A DNA stretch of 64,000 nt from Amaricoccus solimangrovi (GCF_006385685.1 NZ_VFRP01000018.1:30754-94753), one strand, 5' to 3'. Positions 7,914 through 17,023 are shown, counted from the first letter of the stretch. Numbers and translations are program-made. The notes: a model not told the origin generated them from the letters alone.

Positions 7914-7978
7914 TCGCCGCGGGGCACGCCGGGCCGGAGGGAATCGGCGCCGTTTCCGGCGCCCCGGTCACGGGCGGG

Positions 7979-8452
7979 TCAGAGCCGCCCCTCCTTCACC
8001 GACTGCATCGCCACGGAGGTCGAGGTGCTGGCGACATGCGGCAGGCTCGAGATCTTCTCGCCCAGCACCTGCCGGTAGCGCCGGATGTCCGAGGTCCGGA
8101 CCTTGAGCAGGTAGTCGAACCGCCCGGCGATCATGTGGCATTCCTCGATCTCGGTGATCTTGCGCGCCATGGCGTTGAATTCCTCCAGCGCCCGTTCGCG
8201 CGTGTCCGAGAGCTTGACCTCGACGAAGGCCACGTGGTCGAGGCCGAGCTTCGCGGGATTGAGGATCGCCCGGAAGCCTTCGATGTAGCCCTCGTCGATG
8301 AGCCGCCTCAGCCGGACCTGACACGGCGTCTTGGACAGCCCGACATGGCTGGACAGGTCGGTCACCGTCATCCGCCCGTCCCTTGCCAGGGTCTCCAGGA
8401 TCCGGCGATCGAACTGATCCAGGGGCTCCGGATCATGCGCTGCTCTGGCCAA
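7979..8452 (-). CDS. Lrp/AsnC-family regulator (PutR-like)
   Basis: Protein of 157 residues with an N-terminal winged helix (LDQFDRRILETLARDGRMTVTDLSSHVGLSKT) and a C-terminal RAM ligand-binding domain ending RRYRQVLGEKISSLPHVAST. Its position next to putA and its resemblance to the LSKTPCQVRLRRL recognition helix of PutR/BkdR proteins suggest a proline-responsive activator of putA. The TTG at 8452 is the best start: GGGAGG sits five bases upstream and the length matches the family. An ATG at 8557 is possible but adds residues unlike the family. Unlike many relatives it lies downstream of putA on the same strand rather than divergent from it. Confidence 0.82.
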   Translation of the reverse strand: MARAAHDPEPLDQFDRRILETLARDGRMTVTDLSSHVGLSKTPCQVRLRRLIDEGYIEGFRAILNPAKLGLDHVAFVEVKLSDTRERALEEFNAMARKITEIEECHMIAGRFDYLLKVRTSDIRRYRQVLGEKISSLPHVASTSTSVAMQSVKEGRL

Positions 8453-8591
8453 GTCTGCCTCCCATCGAACCAATTGGCGATCAGGATACCTATTGCGCGC
8501 GACGGACAAGGCGAGTCCCGGCCGCTGCCACCCGGAGGCGATCTTCGCCTTCATCACCTCCCCGGACGAGGTCGTCCTCCTCTTCGATGGA

Positions 8592-11500
8592 TCAGCCGAT
8601 CGCCATCAGGCTGGCGTTGCCGCCGGCGGCGGTGGTGTTGATCGAGAGCGACACTTCCTCGAGCAGCCAGCTCAGGCACCAGGCCTCGGGTCCGCGCCGG
8701 GCGATCTCCTCCGCCGGGGCGGCCTGGGTCAGGACGAGCGGGCCGGGAAGCTCCGCGATCCGCGCCGTCATCGCGGCCACGCGCTCGGGCCCGCCCTCGA
8801 TCAGCGCGCCGGCGAAGGGGCCGGCGGCGGCCCAGTCGGTGGCGGTGGCGACGCGGGCCGCGACCCGGGGCGGCAGGCCCGCGCGCGCCGCGTCGAACCC
8901 GGCCGCGCCGATCACCACCTCGTTGCCGGTCGCGAGCGCGGCGGAGAGCTGGGCGCGGAGCCCGGCCTCGGTCTCGGGCAGGAGCAGCACCCGGCCGCGC
9001 GGGTGCAGCGTGTAGAGGTTGCGCTCCCCGACCGGCCCCTGGAGTTCGACCGAGAGACCGAGCGTCGAGGCGCCGCCCGCCTCACGCGCCGCCTCCGCCG
9101 CCCCGGCCGCGCCGGCGGCCTCGAGCCAGGCGGCGTAGTCGAGCAGGGCGGCGTCGGTCTCGCAGGAGGCGTGGCGCCGGGGCAGCGGCGCCTCCGTCAC
9201 GAGCCGGCCGAGATAGAGCGGCCCGCCCGCCTTCGGCCCCGTCCCCGAGAGGCCCCGTCCGCCGAAGGGCTGCACGCCGACGACCGCGCCGATGATGTTG
9301 CGGTTCACGTAGAGGTTGCCCGCCTTCACCCGGTCCATCACCCGCGCGATCGTCTCGTCGAGCCGGGTGTGCAACCCGAAGGTCAGCCCGTAGCCGGTGG
9401 CATTGATCGCGTCGATCAGCCGCTCGGTATCGGCGCGGCGGTAGCGCAGCACGTGCAGCACCGGGCCGAACACCTCGCGCTCGAGGCTCGAGAGCGCGTC
9501 GATCTCGATGATCGTCGGCGGCACGAAAGTGCCCTGCTCCGCTTCCCCGGCGAGGCCGATCTGGGTGACCTTGAACCCCTTCCCGCGCATCTTCTCGACA
9601 TGCGCGGTGATGATCCCCTTCGCCTCGGCGGTGATGACCGGGCCGACGTCGACCGCGAGCCGGTCGGTCCGGCCGATCCGGAGCTCGTGGAGCGCGCCCC
9701 GCAGCATCGCGAGCGTGCGGTCCGCGACCTCCTCCTGCAGGCAGAGCACGCGCAGCGCCGAGCAGCGCTGGCCGGCGGAATCGAAGGCCGAGGCGATCAC
9801 GTCGCCCACCACCTGCTCGGCGAGCGCCGAGCTGTCCACGATCATCGCGTTCTGCCCGCCGGTCTCGGCGATCAGCGGCACCGGCTTGCCCTCCGCCGAG
9901 ACCCGGCCGGCGAGTTCGCGCTGGATCAGCCGTGCCACTTCGGTCGAGCCGGTGAACATCACCCCGCCGATCTCCGGACAGGCCACCAGCGCCGCGCCGA
10001 CCCGCCCGTCGCCGGGCAGGAGCTGAAGCGCGTCCGCGGGGATTCCGGCGGCATGCAGGATCCGGACCGCCTCGGCGGCGATGAGCGGCGTTTCCTCGGC
10101 GGGCTTGGCGAGCACCGGGTTGCCGGTGACGAGCGCGGCCGCGACCTGGCCGGTGAAGATCGCGAGCGGGAAGTTCCAGGGCGAGACGCAGACCACCGGT
10201 CCGAGCGGGCGATGCGCGGCGCCGAGCGTCTCGCTCGCCTCGTCGGCGTAGTAGCGCAGGAAGTCGATCGCCTCGCGCACCTCCGCGATCGCGTTCGGCG
10301 CGGATTTCCCCGCCTCGCGCATGATGAGCCCCATCAGCGTCCCGATACGCTCCTGCAGCGCGTCGGCGGCGCGGCGCAGCATCGCGGCGCGCTCGACGGG
10401 GGCGACGGCGGCCCAGGCCGGCGCGGCCGCGAGGGCCGTCGCGACGGCGGAGGCGGCCTCGGCCGGATCGGTCTCGATCACCCGCCCCACCAGGTCGCGG
10501 TGATCGCCGGGATTGCGCACCTCGCGCGTCTCGCCCGCGCCGGAGGGCGGCGTGGCACTCCAATCCATCGCGACGCTCGCCTCCAGCGCCTCGGAGAGGC
10601 GCGCGAGCACGGTCTCGTCCGAGAGGTCGAGCCCGGCGGAATTCGGCCGTGTCGCGTAGATGTCGCGCGGAAGCGCGATCTCGTCATGCGGCCGGCCCGG
10701 CTCCGCCATCGCCTTCACCTGTTCGGCGGGATCGGCGATCAGATCGTCGATCGAGACTTCGGGATCCGAGATCCGGTTCACGAAGGAGGAATTGGCGCCG
10801 TTCTCGAGCAGGCGGCGCACCAGATAGGCGAGCAGCGTCTCGTGGGTGCCGACGGGGGCGTAGATCCGCGCCGGGCGGCCGAGCTTGCCCGGGCCCACGA
10901 CCTCCTCGTAGAGCGGCTCGCCCATGCCGTGCAGGCACTGGAATTCGTAGTCGCCAGTCTGGAATTCCGGCCCGGCGAGTTCGTAGATCGTCGCCAGCGT
11001 CTGCGCGTTATGCGTCGCGAACTGCGGGAAGACCGCGTCGCGCGCGTCGAGGAGCTTGCGCGCGCAGGCGATGTAGCTGACGTCGGTATGGATCTTGCGG
11101 GTGTAGACCGGGAAGCCGGGCAGACCGTCGACCTGGGCGCGCTTGATCTCGGCGTCCCAGTAGGCGCCCTTGACGAGGCGCACCATGATCCGGCGCGCGG
11201 AGCGGCGCGCGAGGTCGATGATGAAGTCGAGCACGTAGGGGCAGCGCTTGCCATAGGCCTGGACCACGAAGCCCATGCCGTTCCAGCCGGCGAGATCGGG
11301 GTCGAGGCAGAGGCTCTCGAGCAGGTCGAGCGAGAGTTCGAGCCGGTCGGCCTCCTCCGCGTCGATGTTGAGCCCGATGTCGAAGCTCTTCGCAAGGAGC
11401 GCCAGCGCCTTCACGCGCGGCAGGAGCTCGTCCATCACCCGGCCGGCCTGGGCGCGGGCGTAGCGCGGATGCAGCGCCGAGAGCTTGATCGAGATGCCCG

Positions 11501-12272
11501 GACCCTCGTGGACGCCGCGCCCGGCCGAGGCCGCGCCGATCGCCCGGATCGCGGTCTCGTAGTCGCGGCGGTAACGCTCCGCGTCCTCCGCCGTGGTCGC
11601 CGCCTCGCCCAGCATGTCGTAGGAATACCGGAAGCCCTTCGCCTCGAGCGGACGCGCGCGTTTGAGCGCCTCCTCGATCGTCTCGCCGGTGACGAACTGC
11701 TCGCCCATCATCCGCATCGCCATGTCGACGCCGCGCCGGATCACCGGCTCGCCGGCGCGCGCGATCAGCCGCGTGAGCGCCGACGAGAGGCCGCGGTCGT
11801 TGACCGTGCCGGTGAGCCGGCCGGTCACGACCAGGCCCCAGGTCGCGGCGTTGACGAAGAGCGACTTCTGGCCGCCGAGATGCGCCTTCCAGTCGCCATG
11901 GGCGATCTTGTCGCGGATGAGCGCGTCGCGCGTCGCGGCGTCGGGGATCCGGAGCAGCGCCTCGGCGAGACACATCAGCGCCACGCCCTCCTGACTCGAC
12001 AGCGCGTATTCCGCCACCAGCCCCTCGACGCCCGATCCCCTGTGCTTCGCGCGGAGCGCCTCGATCAGCTCCCGCGCGGTCTTCGCCACCCGCGCGCCCG
12101 TCACCGGATCGAGCGTCGCCGCCGCGACCAGCGGCGGCAGGCAGTCGCGCTCCGGCGCGCGGTAGGCGGCGGTGATCGCCGCCCTGAGCGGGTCCGCCGG
12201 CCGGATCGGCGGCGCGAAGTCGGCGAAGGGCGTGGCGGAGAGCGGGAGGGGGTCGGTGACGAGCATGGCCAT
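8592..12272 (-). CDS. putA: Bifunctional proline dehydrogenase/L-glutamate gamma-semialdehyde dehydrogenase
   Basis: Trifold PutA of about 1226 residues that oxidises proline to glutamate in two steps. The FAD-dependent proline dehydrogenase barrel covers roughly residues 100-450 (GISIKLSALHPRY, FVVQAYGKRCPYVLDFI, MVRLVKGAYWDAEIKRAQ). The NAD-dependent aldehyde dehydrogenase domain follows (VSPWNFPLAIFTGQ, MFTGSTEVARLIQ, nucleophile Cys in SAGQRCSALRVLC, PFGGRGLSGTGPKAGGP), and a C-terminal ALDH-like tail region completes it. No obvious ribbon-helix-helix domain precedes the barrel, so unlike the E. coli protein it should not be its own repressor; the neighbouring Lrp protein can take that role. 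ATGs at 12272 and 12266 are both plausible; the frame is open up to 12449 but the extra residues look non-coding. Confidence 0.95.
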   Translation of the reverse strand: MAMLVTDPLPLSATPFADFAPPIRPADPLRAAITAAYRAPERDCLPPLVAAATLDPVTGARVAKTARELIEALRAKHRGSGVEGLVAEYALSSQEGVALMCLAEALLRIPDAATRDALIRDKIAHGDWKAHLGGQKSLFVNAATWGLVVTGRLTGTVNDRGLSSALTRLIARAGEPVIRRGVDMAMRMMGEQFVTGETIEEALKRARPLEAKGFRYSYDMLGEAATTAEDAERYRRDYETAIRAIGAASAGRGVHEGPGISIKLSALHPRYARAQAGRVMDELLPRVKALALLAKSFDIGLNIDAEEADRLELSLDLLESLCLDPDLAGWNGMGFVVQAYGKRCPYVLDFIIDLARRSARRIMVRLVKGAYWDAEIKRAQVDGLPGFPVYTRKIHTDVSYIACARKLLDARDAVFPQFATHNAQTLATIYELAGPEFQTGDYEFQCLHGMGEPLYEEVVGPGKLGRPARIYAPVGTHETLLAYLVRRLLENGANSSFVNRISDPEVSIDDLIADPAEQVKAMAEPGRPHDEIALPRDIYATRPNSAGLDLSDETVLARLSEALEASVAMDWSATPPSGAGETREVRNPGDHRDLVGRVIETDPAEAASAVATALAAAPAWAAVAPVERAAMLRRAADALQERIGTLMGLIMREAGKSAPNAIAEVREAIDFLRYYADEASETLGAAHRPLGPVVCVSPWNFPLAIFTGQVAAALVTGNPVLAKPAEETPLIAAEAVRILHAAGIPADALQLLPGDGRVGAALVACPEIGGVMFTGSTEVARLIQRELAGRVSAEGKPVPLIAETGGQNAMIVDSSALAEQVVGDVIASAFDSAGQRCSALRVLCLQEEVADRTLAMLRGALHELRIGRTDRLAVDVGPVITAEAKGIITAHVEKMRGKGFKVTQIGLAGEAEQGTFVPPTIIEIDALSSLEREVFGPVLHVLRYRRADTERLIDAINATGYGLTFGLHTRLDETIARVMDRVKAGNLYVNRNIIGAVVGVQPFGGRGLSGTGPKAGGPLYLGRLVTEAPLPRRHASCETDAALLDYAAWLEAAGAAGAAEAAREAGGASTLGLSVELQGPVGERNLYTLHPRGRVLLLPETEAGLRAQLSAALATGNEVVIGAAGFDAARAGLPPRVAARVATATDWAAAGPFAGALIEGGPERVAAMTARIAELPGPLVLTQAAPAEEIARRGPEAWCLSWLLEEVSLSINTTAAGGNASLMAIG

Positions 12273-12570
12273 TCCGCGAACAGGGGATGAGGGTACGGAT
12301 GCCGCTCGCCTCGCAGGCGCCGGCGATGTGATCGAGAGCGATACGATAGGCCGCGGCGTGGCAGTCGCGCAATTCCCGCCGCTCGCGCCGCCATCGGCGC
12401 TCCCGGGATCGGCGGGCGGGACATCCCGCGGTCGTATGACAGGTTCCATGGCGGACGCGCACCCTTTCGCATCGAGCGGACGCGGATAGACCTATCATCT
12501 CGGGGAAGGTCTGTGTTCCCTAAGATGGGGGATAATCCTTTCTCTTTCTCCTCATATGGCGCGCAGGATG

Positions 12571-12592
12571 GCCGAAGCGGGTGCGCTTCGGC
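12571..12592 (+). terminator. Hairpin with 9-bp stem
   Basis: GCCGAAGCG/CGCTTCGGC with a four-base loop, followed on the plus strand by GATTTT. It may form one side of a two-hairpin termination region between putA and the esterases. Confidence 0.45.
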
Positions 12593-12611
12593 GATTTTGA
12601 GGTCAAAACGA

Positions 12612-12638
12612 CCGGGCGGGCCACCCTGGCCCGCCCGG
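12612..12638 (-). terminator. Terminator of the esterase operon
   Basis: Perfect 11-bp stem CCGGGCGGGCC/GGCCCGCCCGG with a five-base loop, 13 bases beyond the esterase stop. On the minus strand it is followed by TCGTTTTGACC, a short T-rich tract, so it fits an intrinsic terminator. Confidence 0.7.
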
Positions 12639-12650
12639 GCCGAGCCGGTG

Positions 12651-13796
12651 TCAGGGAAGCGGCGGGCGGCGCTGCCGGGCGGTCAGGCGGTGCCGGAGGA
12701 AGAAGCGCAGCATCTCGCGCGAGGCATCGGGGCCGGCGGGATCGGTGTAGCTGCCCGAGGGATGGCCGCCCGACCAGGCATGTCCCGCTTCCTCGATCAC
12801 CCAGTGCTCGCACCGGGGCTTGCCGTTCGCCGCGCGGTGGATCGTCACGCGGTAGTCGCGCCCGCCCGCCGTCCGGCCGGTCTTCTCGACGCGGGCGAGC
12901 CGGGGATGGACGGCGAGGGTCCGCGCCTCGACGAAGCGGCCGTTGCGGGGGTGGACCACCGCGTCGGCCGCGCCGTGGAAGATGATGGTCGGGACCGCCG
13001 CGGCCGGCCGGTCGCCCGGAGCGCCGTGGCGCATGGCGAGGAAGGCCGAGGCCGCGTTATGCGCCGCCCCGGCCGGAACGCCGGAATGGACGCCCGCGGC
13101 GGCGAAGAGATCGGGATAGGCGCCGGCGATCACATGCGCCGCCGAGCCGCCGGCGGAGAGGCCCGCGATATAGACGCGCGCGGGATCGACGGGATGATCG
13201 CGCAGGATGGTCCGGACGATCCCCGCGATCAGCGCGGGCTCGCCGGCCCCCCGGATCTGGTCGCCGCGCAGGAACCAGTTCCAGCACCGGCCCGAATTCG
13301 CCTTCGTTGCCTGGGCGGGGTAGGCGACCAGGAAGCCGAATTCCTCGGCCAGCGCGTTCATCCGGGTACCGGCGGCGAAATCCTCGGGCGTCTGGCCGCA
13401 GCCATGCAGCATGACGACGAGTGGCATGGGCGCGGGCGCGGTATTCAGGGCCGCGGGAAGGTAGAGGCGATAGGATCGCTTGTCCCGGTCGTTCGCATGG
13501 GTCGCGAGCCGGAACGAGGCGCCGCGCGGCGCGCTGACCCGCGCGCGCGCCTTCGGCGGACGGGCGGGCATGCCCCCCGCCTCGATCCAGCGCAGGATCT
13601 CGGCCAGCCCGCCGCGGGGCTTCGCCGGCGCCGCCTTCGCCGGCTTGGGCCGGGCCGGGCTCGTCCGGGCGCGCGCCGGCCTGGTCTTGTCATCGGCGGG
13701 GGCGGGAAGGGATCCGGCCGCCGCGCGCGTCCGCGCCGGGATCACCGCCTTCGCCGCCCGGGCCGCCACGCGCTTGACAAGCTTCAACATCGCCAC
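12651..13796 (-). CDS. PHB-depolymerase-family esterase, copy 1
   Basis: Alpha/beta-hydrolase of 381 residues, of the LpqC/poly(3-hydroxybutyrate)-depolymerase-like esterase family. After a basic, Pro/Ala-rich stretch (residues 1-60) come the oxyanion region LVVMLHGCGQTPEDFAAGT, the conserved GRCWNWF segment, the nucleophile elbow GLSAGGSAA, the acid-residue region FHGAADAVVHPRN and the catalytic His in EEAGHAWSGGHPSGSYTDP. Family members cleave short-chain hydroxyalkanoate esters or aromatic ester bonds; the actual substrate is unknown. No signal peptide is evident, so action in the cytoplasm is likely. It is a paralogue of the gene just upstream (13941-15134), and both are probably transcribed from the promoter in front of the small regulator at 15587. 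Confidence 0.85.
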   Translation of the reverse strand: MAMLKLVKRVAARAAKAVIPARTRAAAGSLPAPADDKTRPARARTSPARPKPAKAAPAKPRGGLAEILRWIEAGGMPARPPKARARVSAPRGASFRLATHANDRDKRSYRLYLPAALNTAPAPMPLVVMLHGCGQTPEDFAAGTRMNALAEEFGFLVAYPAQATKANSGRCWNWFLRGDQIRGAGEPALIAGIVRTILRDHPVDPARVYIAGLSAGGSAAHVIAGAYPDLFAAAGVHSGVPAGAAHNAASAFLAMRHGAPGDRPAAAVPTIIFHGAADAVVHPRNGRFVEARTLAVHPRLARVEKTGRTAGGRDYRVTIHRAANGKPRCEHWVIEEAGHAWSGGHPSGSYTDPAGPDASREMLRFFLRHRLTARQRRPPLP

Positions 13797-13820
13797 CCTT
13801 TGCCACGACCGGAACCTGAC

Positions 13821-13860
13821 GGCTCGTCCCCGCGGCCGGCGCGCCGCCGGGGGACGAGCC
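13821..13860 (-). terminator. Large GC-rich hairpin between the two esterase genes
   Basis: Stem GGCTCGTCCCC/GGGGACGAGCC (11 bp) around an 18-base GC-rich loop, in the 144-bp gap between the esterases. There is no T-run on the minus strand, so it may attenuate transcription or protect mRNA ends rather than terminate fully. Confidence 0.45.
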
Positions 13861-13940
13861 GCCGTCCGATTCTCTTAGCCCGAATCCGGCCCGGATCGCA
13901 GGGCCAAAAGCGCGGCGCGTCGGAGAGCGTGACCGGGAGT

Positions 13941-15134
13941 TCAGGCCGCGTCCGGATCGGGCGGGACGGCGAGGAAGAAGCGCAGCATCTCCGCCGAGGC
14001 CGAGGGGCCTTCCGGATCGGTGAAGGAGCCGGCCGCGTTTCCGCCCGACCAGGCGTGGCCCGCCCCGTCGACGAGCCAGCATTCGAACCGGGGCGTGTCG
14101 GCGCCGCCGCTCCGGACGCGGCGCCAGCCGCGCCCGCCGGTGGCGCCCCGCTCGACCCGCTCCCCGGCGCCGTCGTGCCAGCGCGCGGCGAGCGCCTCCG
14201 CGTTCGCCGGGTGCACCACGCGATCGGCGCCGCCGTGAAAGACAATCGCCCGCGCGGCCCCGGCGCGGGGGCCTGCCGTCGCGCCGCCCTGGCCGCGCAT
14301 CGCCGCGAAGGCGCTTGCGACGTCGCGCGCCGATCCCCGCGGCAGGCCCGAATGCACGCCCACGGCGGCGAAGACATCCGGATGCGTCTCCGCGAGCACC
14401 GCCGCCATCGCGCCGCCGGCGGAGAGGCCCGCGGCGAAGGTCCGGCCCGGCGGCAGGCCGAATTCGGTCGCAAGCGCGCGCGCGAGCGATGCGAGGATCG
14501 CCGGCTCCCCGGCCTCGCGGCCCTGGTGCCCCGGCTCGAACCAGTTCCAGCAGCCGGAGACATTCGCCGCGCCCGGCTGTTCGGGATAGGCGACGAGCAG
14601 CCTTTCCGTCTCGGCGAGGGCGTTCATCCCGGTCCCGGTCGCGAAATCGTCCGGATTCTGCTTGCAGCCGTGCAGCATCACCACCAGCCCGCGCAGGTCC
14701 GAGGCGGGACAGGACGGCGTGAAGAGCCGGTAGCGCCGCGTGCCCGCCGCGCAGGCATGCTCGCGCCAAAGGTAGCGCGCGCCCTCCGGAACCTCGGGGA
14801 GGGGAGCCGGGCCGCCGGGCAGGCGCGTACCGAGCCCTTCGAAGAGCGCGCGCCCCGTCCGGAGCGAACGCACCACCTCGCGCAGCCCCCGCCGCCCGGG
14901 GCCGCTCCGGGAGCGGGGCGGGGCGGCGGGCTCCACCACCTCGGCCTCCACGACATCCGGGGCGATCCGGAACGCGGGCTCGCGGCGCGCGCCGGAAGCG
15001 GGCCGGGCGGCTGAGGCAGGCTCTCCGAAGCGCCCGGCGAGCGCCGCCTGGATGATCGCCGTGGCACCCGCCGGGTCGCTCGCGCGCACGGCTTCGGTGG
15101 CCCGGGACATGGCCCGGGCGAAATCGCTGTTCAT
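13941..15134 (-). CDS. PHB-depolymerase-family esterase, copy 2
   Basis: Alpha/beta-hydrolase of 397 residues sharing the complete family motif set with its downstream paralogue: LVVMLHGCKQNPDDFATGTGMNAL in the oxyanion region, VSGCWNWFEPGHQ, the nucleophile elbow GLSAGGAMAA, the FHGGADRVVHPAN acid region and DGAGHAWSGGNAAGSFTDP with the catalytic histidine. The first 120 residues differ: an N-terminal MNSDFARAMSRATEAVR helix and an acidic/Pro-rich linker replace the basic stretch of copy 1. It lies 33 bp after the small regulator gene on the same strand. The pair looks like an old tandem duplication with divergent N-termini, which may direct the enzymes to different partners or sites, possibly storage granules; that is inference. 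Confidence 0.85.
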   Translation of the reverse strand: MNSDFARAMSRATEAVRASDPAGATAIIQAALAGRFGEPASAARPASGARREPAFRIAPDVVEAEVVEPAAPPRSRSGPGRRGLREVVRSLRTGRALFEGLGTRLPGGPAPLPEVPEGARYLWREHACAAGTRRYRLFTPSCPASDLRGLVVMLHGCKQNPDDFATGTGMNALAETERLLVAYPEQPGAANVSGCWNWFEPGHQGREAGEPAILASLARALATEFGLPPGRTFAAGLSAGGAMAAVLAETHPDVFAAVGVHSGLPRGSARDVASAFAAMRGQGGATAGPRAGAARAIVFHGGADRVVHPANAEALAARWHDGAGERVERGATGGRGWRRVRSGGADTPRFECWLVDGAGHAWSGGNAAGSFTDPEGPSASAEMLRFFLAVPPDPDAA

Positions 15135-15167
15135 CTCTCTCTTGTCCTTTCGCGTCGGGGGCGGGCG

Positions 15168-15587
15168 CTAGCCGATCCGGTCGGCGAGCGCCCGTTTCAC
15201 CTCGGCGCTGGCCTGGAGCGCGCCGAGGACGGTGATGGAGGCGATGGTGGCCCGGGCCAGTTCGGGCGTCACATCGGGGGCGATGCGCGCGAGGCCCACC
15301 ACCCGGATCCGCAATTGCTCGCCCGCGGCGCGCACCGCCTCGAGATCGGCGGCGGTATAGTCTCGCAGCCCGAGATCGAGCGTGTGACGCTCGATCGACC
15401 GCGTGACGTCGGCCGCGTGACCCGAAAGCTGGCCCCGGATCGCCGAGCGGATGAAATCCGTCCGGTTGGAATAGAAGCCCTCCCGTACCAGCAGGTCGAT
15501 CCGGCCGAGATCGACCGGGCCGAGGTTGATCGTGATCTTCTCGCTTTCGCCGCCCGCCTCCCGCGCGGGCCGCACCGGGTTCGCCAT
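15168..15587 (-). CDS. CopG-like ribbon-helix-helix regulator
   Basis: Protein of 139 residues. EKITINLGPVDLGRIDLLVREGFYSNRTDFIRSAIRGQL (about residues 16-54) has the strand-helix-helix pattern of ribbon-helix-helix DNA-binding proteins; the remaining 85 residues form a helical C-terminal region of unknown function. The ATG at 15587 has GGAG seven bases upstream, better than the in-frame ATG at 15614. It is the first gene before the two esterases, and its promoter contains phased GGATG repeats suited to a ribbon-helix-helix dimer array, so it probably autoregulates the operon. The link to polyhydroxyalkanoate metabolism is inferred only from the neighbours. Confidence 0.7.
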   Translation of the reverse strand: MANPVRPAREAGGESEKITINLGPVDLGRIDLLVREGFYSNRTDFIRSAIRGQLSGHAADVTRSIERHTLDLGLRDYTAADLEAVRAAGEQLRIRVVGLARIAPDVTPELARATIASITVLGALQASAEVKRALADRIG

Positions 15588-15595
15588 CGTAATCT

Positions 15596-15632
15596 CCATC
15601 CAACAGGATGGCATATGGATGGTAAATGGATG
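15596..15632. promoter_or_regulatory. Phased repeat operator in front of the RHH-esterase operon
   Basis: Palindrome CCATCC-AACA-GGATGG (15596-15611) plus further GGATG copies at 15617 and 15628. The three GGATG motifs (15606, 15617, 15628) are exactly 11 bp apart, about one helical turn each. They overlap the start of the RHH gene's transcript, so this is a likely autoregulatory site. Confidence 0.55.
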
Positions 15633-15700
15633 CTATCAAGGGGCGGCCCGCGTTTTTCTCGCCATGGCGAGCGGGCGCGGCGGCGCGCTTCCCGCGGGCG

Positions 15701-15716
15701 GGTATCACCCGAGACC
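15701..15716. promoter_or_regulatory. Possible LysR site upstream of catB-benABCD
   Basis: GGTATC-ACCC-GAGACC, an imperfect palindrome 73 bp before the catB start. It differs at one arm position from the GGTATC-N4-GATACC site at 26370 in front of the dioxygenase gene, pointing to a common regulator. Confidence 0.5.
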
Positions 15717-15788
15717 ATCCCAGTATTGGACTCCGGCCCCCCGGAGACGCCATCCTGAGGGCAAGCCAAACCACTGGGGAACAACGCC

Positions 15789-16931
15789 ATGAGCAAGATC
15801 GAGCGGATCGAGACCACCGTTCTCGACATACCGACGATCCGCGGGCACGTGCTCTCGATGACGACGATGACGGCGCAGTCGATCGTGCTCGTCCGGATCC
15901 GTTTCTCGGACGGCTCGGTCGGGCTGGGCGAGGGCACGTCGATCGGCGGCATGAGCTACGGGCCCGAGAGCCCCGAGAGCATCAAGGTCGCGATCGACGC
16001 CTATATCGCTCCACTGCTGGAGGGCCGCGACGGAAACGACGTGAACGGCGCGGTCGCGCTGGTCGAGAAGGCGGTGCGCGGCAATCCGATCGCGCGCTGC
16101 GCGGTCGAGATCGCGCTCTGGGACGGGCTCGGAAAGCGGCTCGGCGTCCCCGTCTCCCAGCTTTTCGGCGGCGCGGTCCGCCGCGCGATGCCGGTCGCCT
16201 GGACGCTCGCGAGCGGGCATTCCGAGACCGACATCGCCGAGGCGGAGAAGATGCTCGCGACGCGCCGGCACAACATCTTCAAGCTCAAGATCGGGAAGCG
16301 CCGCGTGCGCGAGGATCTCGCCCATGTCGCGGCGATCGCCGACGCCGTCGGGGACCGCGCGAGCATCCGCGTCGACGTCAACCAGGCCTGGAGCCTGACC
16401 GAGGCGCGCCAGGGCCTCGCGGGCCTCGCCGCGATCGGCGTCGATCTCGCGGAGCAGCCGATCCGGACCGGCTCGCTCGCCGCGCTCCGCGCGCTGACCG
16501 AGCGGACCGGGGTCGCGATCATGGCGGACGAGCAGCTGAACGGCCCCGCCGACGCGCTCGCCGTCGCGGCGGAACGCGCGGCCGACGTCTTCGCGGTCAA
16601 GATCGGCCAGTCGGGCGGGCTCAAACGCGCCTCCGAGGTGGTCGCGATCGGCGAGGCGGCGGGAATCGGCCTCTATGGCGGCACGATGCTCGAGGCCGGC
16701 GTCTCGACCGCCGCCGCGCTGCAGCTCTTCGCGACCGTCGCGCATCTCGACTGGGGCACCGAACTCTTCGGCCCGCTGCTCATGACGGACGAGATCCTGG
16801 CCGAGCCGATCATCTATCGCGACTTCTCGGTCCACCTGCCCGAGGGTCCGGGCATCGGTGTTGAACTCGACGAGGACAAGGTCGCCTTCCACCGCCGCGA
16901 CCGCGCCCGGACCCTGCAGGCGGTCGTCTAG
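15789..16931 (+). CDS. catB: Muconate cycloisomerase
   Basis: Enolase-superfamily lactonising enzyme of 380 residues that converts cis,cis-muconate to muconolactone in catechol ortho-cleavage. The expected catalytic residues are present: KxK at 165-167 (FKLKIGK), metal ligands D196 (RVDVNQAW), E222 (AEQP) and D247 (MADEQ), and K271 (VKIGQSGG). The 20s-loop region [14 protein letters not shown] also matches muconate cycloisomerases. It lies first in a catB-benABCD arrangement, 92 bp before benA, so the ring-hydroxylation genes and this lower-pathway enzyme are probably co-transcribed. A chloromuconate cycloisomerase cannot be excluded by eye. Confidence 0.9.
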   Translation: MSKIERIETTVLDIPTIRGHVLSMTTMTAQSIVLVRIRFSDGSVGLGEGTSIGGMSYGPESPESIKVAIDAYIAPLLEGRDGNDVNGAVALVEKAVRGNPIARCAVEIALWDGLGKRLGVPVSQLFGGAVRRAMPVAWTLASGHSETDIAEAEKMLATRRHNIFKLKIGKRRVREDLAHVAAIADAVGDRASIRVDVNQAWSLTEARQGLAGLAAIGVDLAEQPIRTGSLAALRALTERTGVAIMADEQLNGPADALAVAAERAADVFAVKIGQSGGLKRASEVVAIGEAAGIGLYGGTMLEAGVSTAAALQLFATVAHLDWGTELFGPLLMTDEILAEPIIYRDFSVHLPEGPGIGVELDEDKVAFHRRDRARTLQAVV

Positions 16932-17023
16932 CGCCGCCGCGAAGCCGGCGCGCCCGGCTTCTCCACCCGACCAAGCAACGAAGGCCCCGGGTCACCACCG
17001 GCGGCCCATGGAGGAGGATTGCC

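Larger units (their letters stand above)
12273..12650. other. Intergenic region between putA and the esterase operon
   Basis: About 380 bases holding the upstream region of putA and the 3' end of the esterase operon, both read on the minus strand. Two strong hairpins sit on the esterase side (12571-12592 and 12612-12638). No protein-coding segment with recognisable features is seen, although several frames are open because of the high GC content. Confidence 0.6.

Noticed and set aside
8493..12290. Plus-strand open frame of about 1265 codons opposite putA
   Set aside because: Antisense shadow of putA caused by high GC content. The translation is rich in Arg, Gly, Glu and His with no domain, and putA motifs on the other strand are unmistakable.
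12513..15014. Plus-strand open frame of over 800 codons opposite the esterase genes
   Set aside because: Low-complexity Arg/Gly/Pro-rich shadow; the minus-strand esterases carry complete catalytic motifs.
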